This document shows positions 6,443 to 8,176 of a stretch of DNA of 8,176 nucleotides, piece after piece (position 1 is the first letter of the stretch; each line of letters opens with the position of its first letter). Below the pieces are notes generated by a model that worked only from the letters and a program-made list of their open reading frames with translations, was not told the DNA's origin and did no database searches. This stretch comes from Chitinophagaceae bacterium (GTDB lineage Bacteria > Bacteroidota > Bacteroidia > Chitinophagales > Chitinophagaceae), in the NCBI GenBank assembly GCA_017853235.1, contig JAFMJX010000080.1, positions 1-8,176 of the forward strand, in the 5' to 3' direction. Position numbers and translations under genes: made by a program.

Positions 6443-7144
6443 TTAAAAATTTTTCAAAATACTTAATGCAAAAATGCCCGCAGTTTCGGTTCTTAATCTT
6501 GTTGGGCCTAAATGAATGGAGGAATAGTTTTGATCTGTTGCAGCTTGTATTTCTGGTGGGCTAAAATCGCCCTCAGGTCCAATCAGCAAAATTAAATCCG
6601 AAGCAGGTGTAATATTTTTAATGCTTATTTTGTGACTGTCTTCACAATGTGCAATCAGTTTTTGTGTTGCTTGCCCTTTCTGAATAAAATCCATAAAGGG
6701 CAAAGGGTTCCATAATTGAGGCAGCCATGCTTGTTGGCTTTGAATCATAGCAGATTGTAAAATACCTTGCATCCTTTCCATTTTGAATCTTTCATGAATG
6801 GTACGATGACATAGTAAAGGCACTATTTGGTGCACTCCCATTTCGGTTGCTTTTTCAAACAACCATTCTAATCTTGTTGCATTTTTTAAGAGTGATATTG
6901 CTAATGTGATTTGTTGGGAAGGGGCAGCGACCATTTTTTGATGTTGCATGGCCACTATAGTACTTTTTTTATGTGCACTTTGAATGCTGCTTTCCCATAT
7001 TTCACCTGCTCCATTGGTAAGGTCCAATCGATCGCCTTCTTTCATTCTTAAAACTTGAATGGCATGTTTACTACTTTCTTCACTTAAAGTAAAATGAGTT
7101 AGACCGGGAGCAACTAGGGGTTCATAAAAATAGGGTACGGACAT
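6443..7144 (-). CDS. rsmE: 16S rRNA (uracil-1498-N3)-methyltransferase RsmE
   Basis: The 233-residue protein matches the family length. RsmE methylates N3 of U1498 in the decoding region of the 30S subunit using S-adenosylmethionine, and has a SPOUT fold with a trefoil knot. The N-terminal PUA-like part holds HAIQVLRMKEGDRL (27-40). The SPOUT domain shows LLKNATRLEWLFEKATEMGV (85-104), IVPLLCHRT (107-115), IGPEGDFSPPEI (188-199) and the knot motif LGPTRLRTETAGI (212-224). The segment SAMIQSQQAWLP (131-142) takes the place of the AxEQsxR segment common in proteobacterial homologues; I believe this is normal for Bacteroidota but cannot verify it. The gene starts 26 bases after dnaB ends and stops nine bases before the acetyltransferase-like gene. 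The ATG gives the expected N-terminus (MSVPYFYEP) without extension. Confidence 0.96.
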   Translation of the reverse strand: MSVPYFYEPLVAPGLTHFTLSEESSKHAIQVLRMKEGDRLDLTNGAGEIWESSIQSAHKKSTIVAMQHQKMVAAPSQQITLAISLLKNATRLEWLFEKATEMGVHQIVPLLCHRTIHERFKMERMQGILQSAMIQSQQAWLPQLWNPLPFMDFIQKGQATQKLIAHCEDSHKISIKNITPASDLILLIGPEGDFSPPEIQAATDQNYSSIHLGPTRLRTETAGIFALSILKNF

Positions 7145-7170
7145 AAGTGTACTATTAGGTGGATTTCCTT

Positions 7171-8176
7171 TTAAAAAGGTTGGTCTTCATTGAGCCCTTC
7201 ATCAAATTCACCTTCGTTCATTTTGCTTCCTTGAATAAAAAATCTTCCACCATCTCCAGCCGCAGTATTCCCTGTGGATGAAATGGGTTTAAAATTATTT
7301 CCTAAACCAGGAATACCAGATTCTCCATCCCATTCTTCAAATCTTTGAATATCTAAACGAGCTCTTAGTTTAATTAATTCCAATGAACCATTACGATGCT
7401 TTGCAATACGAATATGAGTTTCTCCTTGTGTGCTTTCTCCCATTTCATTACTCATTACTTCGTAATATTCTGGACGGTAAATAAACATAACCATATCGGC
7501 ATCTTGTTCAATCGCCCCTGATTCACGTAAGTCACTCAATTGAGGCATCTTGCTTTCTTTTCTGGTTTCCACTGCACGACTTAATTGAGATAAAGCGATA
7601 ATTGGAATATTTAATTCTTTCGCTAAGGCTTTTAAACTTCGTGAAATATTGCTAATTTCTTGTTCACGATTGGAGTTGCGATCACCAGATCCGCTCATTA
7701 ATTGCAAGTAATCAATGATGATGATTTTAACATGATGTTTGTTCACCAATCTTCTGGCCTTGGCTCTAAATTCAAAAATATTTAAAGCGGCAGTATCATC
7801 TATGTAAATGGGAGCAGATTCTAATTTTTTAATTCCTTTTGCATGTAATTGTTGGTATTCATAATCTTCCAATTTTCCACGTGAAATTTTTTCCATTTTA
7901 ATTTCACTCTCGGCACTTAAAATTCTTTGTACTAATTGAGACGCACTCATCTCCAAACTAAAAAATCCAACAGGTTGTGGTTTGGTTGGATGTAATGCCG
8001 CATTTCGTGCTAGGTTTAATGCAAATGCAGTTTTACCAACCGAAGGACGTGCCGCTAAAATAATTAAATCGGTAGGCTGCCAACCGTAGGTAACTCTATC
8101 TAGGCTTGCATATCCGCTCGGCACTCCCGAAATTTCATCTTTCTTAGTGCGTAGTTCATCTATACGATTAATAGCC
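7171..8176 (-). CDS. dnaB: Replicative DNA helicase DnaB, 5' part cut off by the window
   Basis: The frame stays open to the right edge. A GTG at 8124 is an internal valine, because 17 further codons upstream encode the conserved DnaB stretch ending in DELRTKKDEISG-VPSGYASLD. The 334 visible residues comprise the linker helix and RecA-like ATPase domain; the N-terminal domain is outside. Counting from the first full visible codon, Walker A is ARPSVGKT at 42-49, FFSLEMS is at 71-77, Walker B is IIIIDYLQLM at 151-160, SQLSRAVE is at 196-203, DLRESGAIEQDADM is at 215-228, and the arginine-finger region KHRNGS is at 259-264. DnaB is the hexameric helicase unwinding DNA ahead of the fork. No intein is seen within the visible ATPase domain. 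The tail after about 285 is Gly- and acid-rich and ends GEFDEGLNEDQPF, resembling an SSB tip. rsmE follows after 26 bases. Confidence 0.98.
   Translation of the reverse strand, partial: AINRIDELRTKKDEISGVPSGYASLDRVTYGWQPTDLIILAARPSVGKTAFALNLARNAALHPTKPQPVGFFSLEMSASQLVQRILSAESEIKMEKISRGKLEDYEYQQLHAKGIKKLESAPIYIDDTAALNIFEFRAKARRLVNKHHVKIIIIDYLQLMSGSGDRNSNREQEISNISRSLKALAKELNIPIIALSQLSRAVETRKESKMPQLSDLRESGAIEQDADMVMFIYRPEYYEVMSNEMGESTQGETHIRIAKHRNGSLELIKLRARLDIQRFEEWDGESGIPGLGNNFKPISSTGNTAAGDGGRFFIQGSKMNEGEFDEGLNEDQPF

Noticed and set aside
7167..7179. CCTTTT/AAAAGG palindrome at the dnaB stop as a terminator
   Set aside because: With a realistic loop only about five base pairs remain, no T-tract follows, and rsmE begins 26 bases later, so termination here is unlikely.
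8122..8124. GTG as a possible start codon for a short DnaB-like ATPase
   Set aside because: The same frame continues upstream to the window edge with conserved DnaB linker sequence, so this is an internal valine of a full-length DnaB.

Overview
The window looks like an ordinary housekeeping stretch from a member of the Bacteroidota, possibly Chitinophagaceae-like, although the lineage is inferred only. The DNA is AT-rich and gene-dense. None of the eight visible start codons has a convincing Shine-Dalgarno sequence; most are preceded by A/T-rich bases, as is usual in this phylum. Several genes are of Bacteroidota-typical families: a DUF4783 secreted protein, a small membrane-anchored haem-binding-domain protein, and a large acetyltransferase-like protein. 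Candidate promoters resemble the Bacteroidota TTTG / TAnnTTTG consensus. There is no tRNA, rRNA, CRISPR array, insertion sequence or phage gene, and no gene-free stretch longer than about 110 bases.

Layout. Reading leftward on the minus strand from the right edge are the C-terminal part of the replicative helicase dnaB (cut by the window edge), rsmE (16S rRNA U1498 methyltransferase) and a 393-residue acetyltransferase-like protein. These are tightly spaced and probably co-transcribed. After a 78-base gap comes dnaX (clamp-loader tau/gamma subunit), also on the minus strand. A two-gene plus-strand unit, a DUF4783 secreted protein followed by an SUI1/YciH eIF1-like protein, runs convergently into the end of dnaX. 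A 108-base divergent region separates this unit from a second minus-strand unit: gpmI (cofactor-independent phosphoglycerate mutase), the haem-binding-domain protein and engB (ribosome-assembly GTPase, cut by the left edge).

Functional themes are replication (dnaB, dnaX), ribosome biogenesis and translation (rsmE, engB, SUI1), glycolysis (gpmI), and envelope proteins of unknown role.

The most interesting signal is inside dnaX. An A10 run on the coding strand, the longest homopolymer I found in the window, sits at the end of the AAA+/collar region (codons 376-379). Both alternative reading frames stop at once after it: -1 gives Thr-Ser-stop and +1 gives Asn-stop. A GAGGG sequence lies 9 bases upstream. 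This is the architecture expected for programmed slippage producing a short gamma form of about 380 residues. Secondary points are an SSB-like acidic Pro-Phe C-terminus on DnaB, and face-to-face candidate promoters in the gpmI/DUF4783 divergent region. I see no convincing new multi-gene system.
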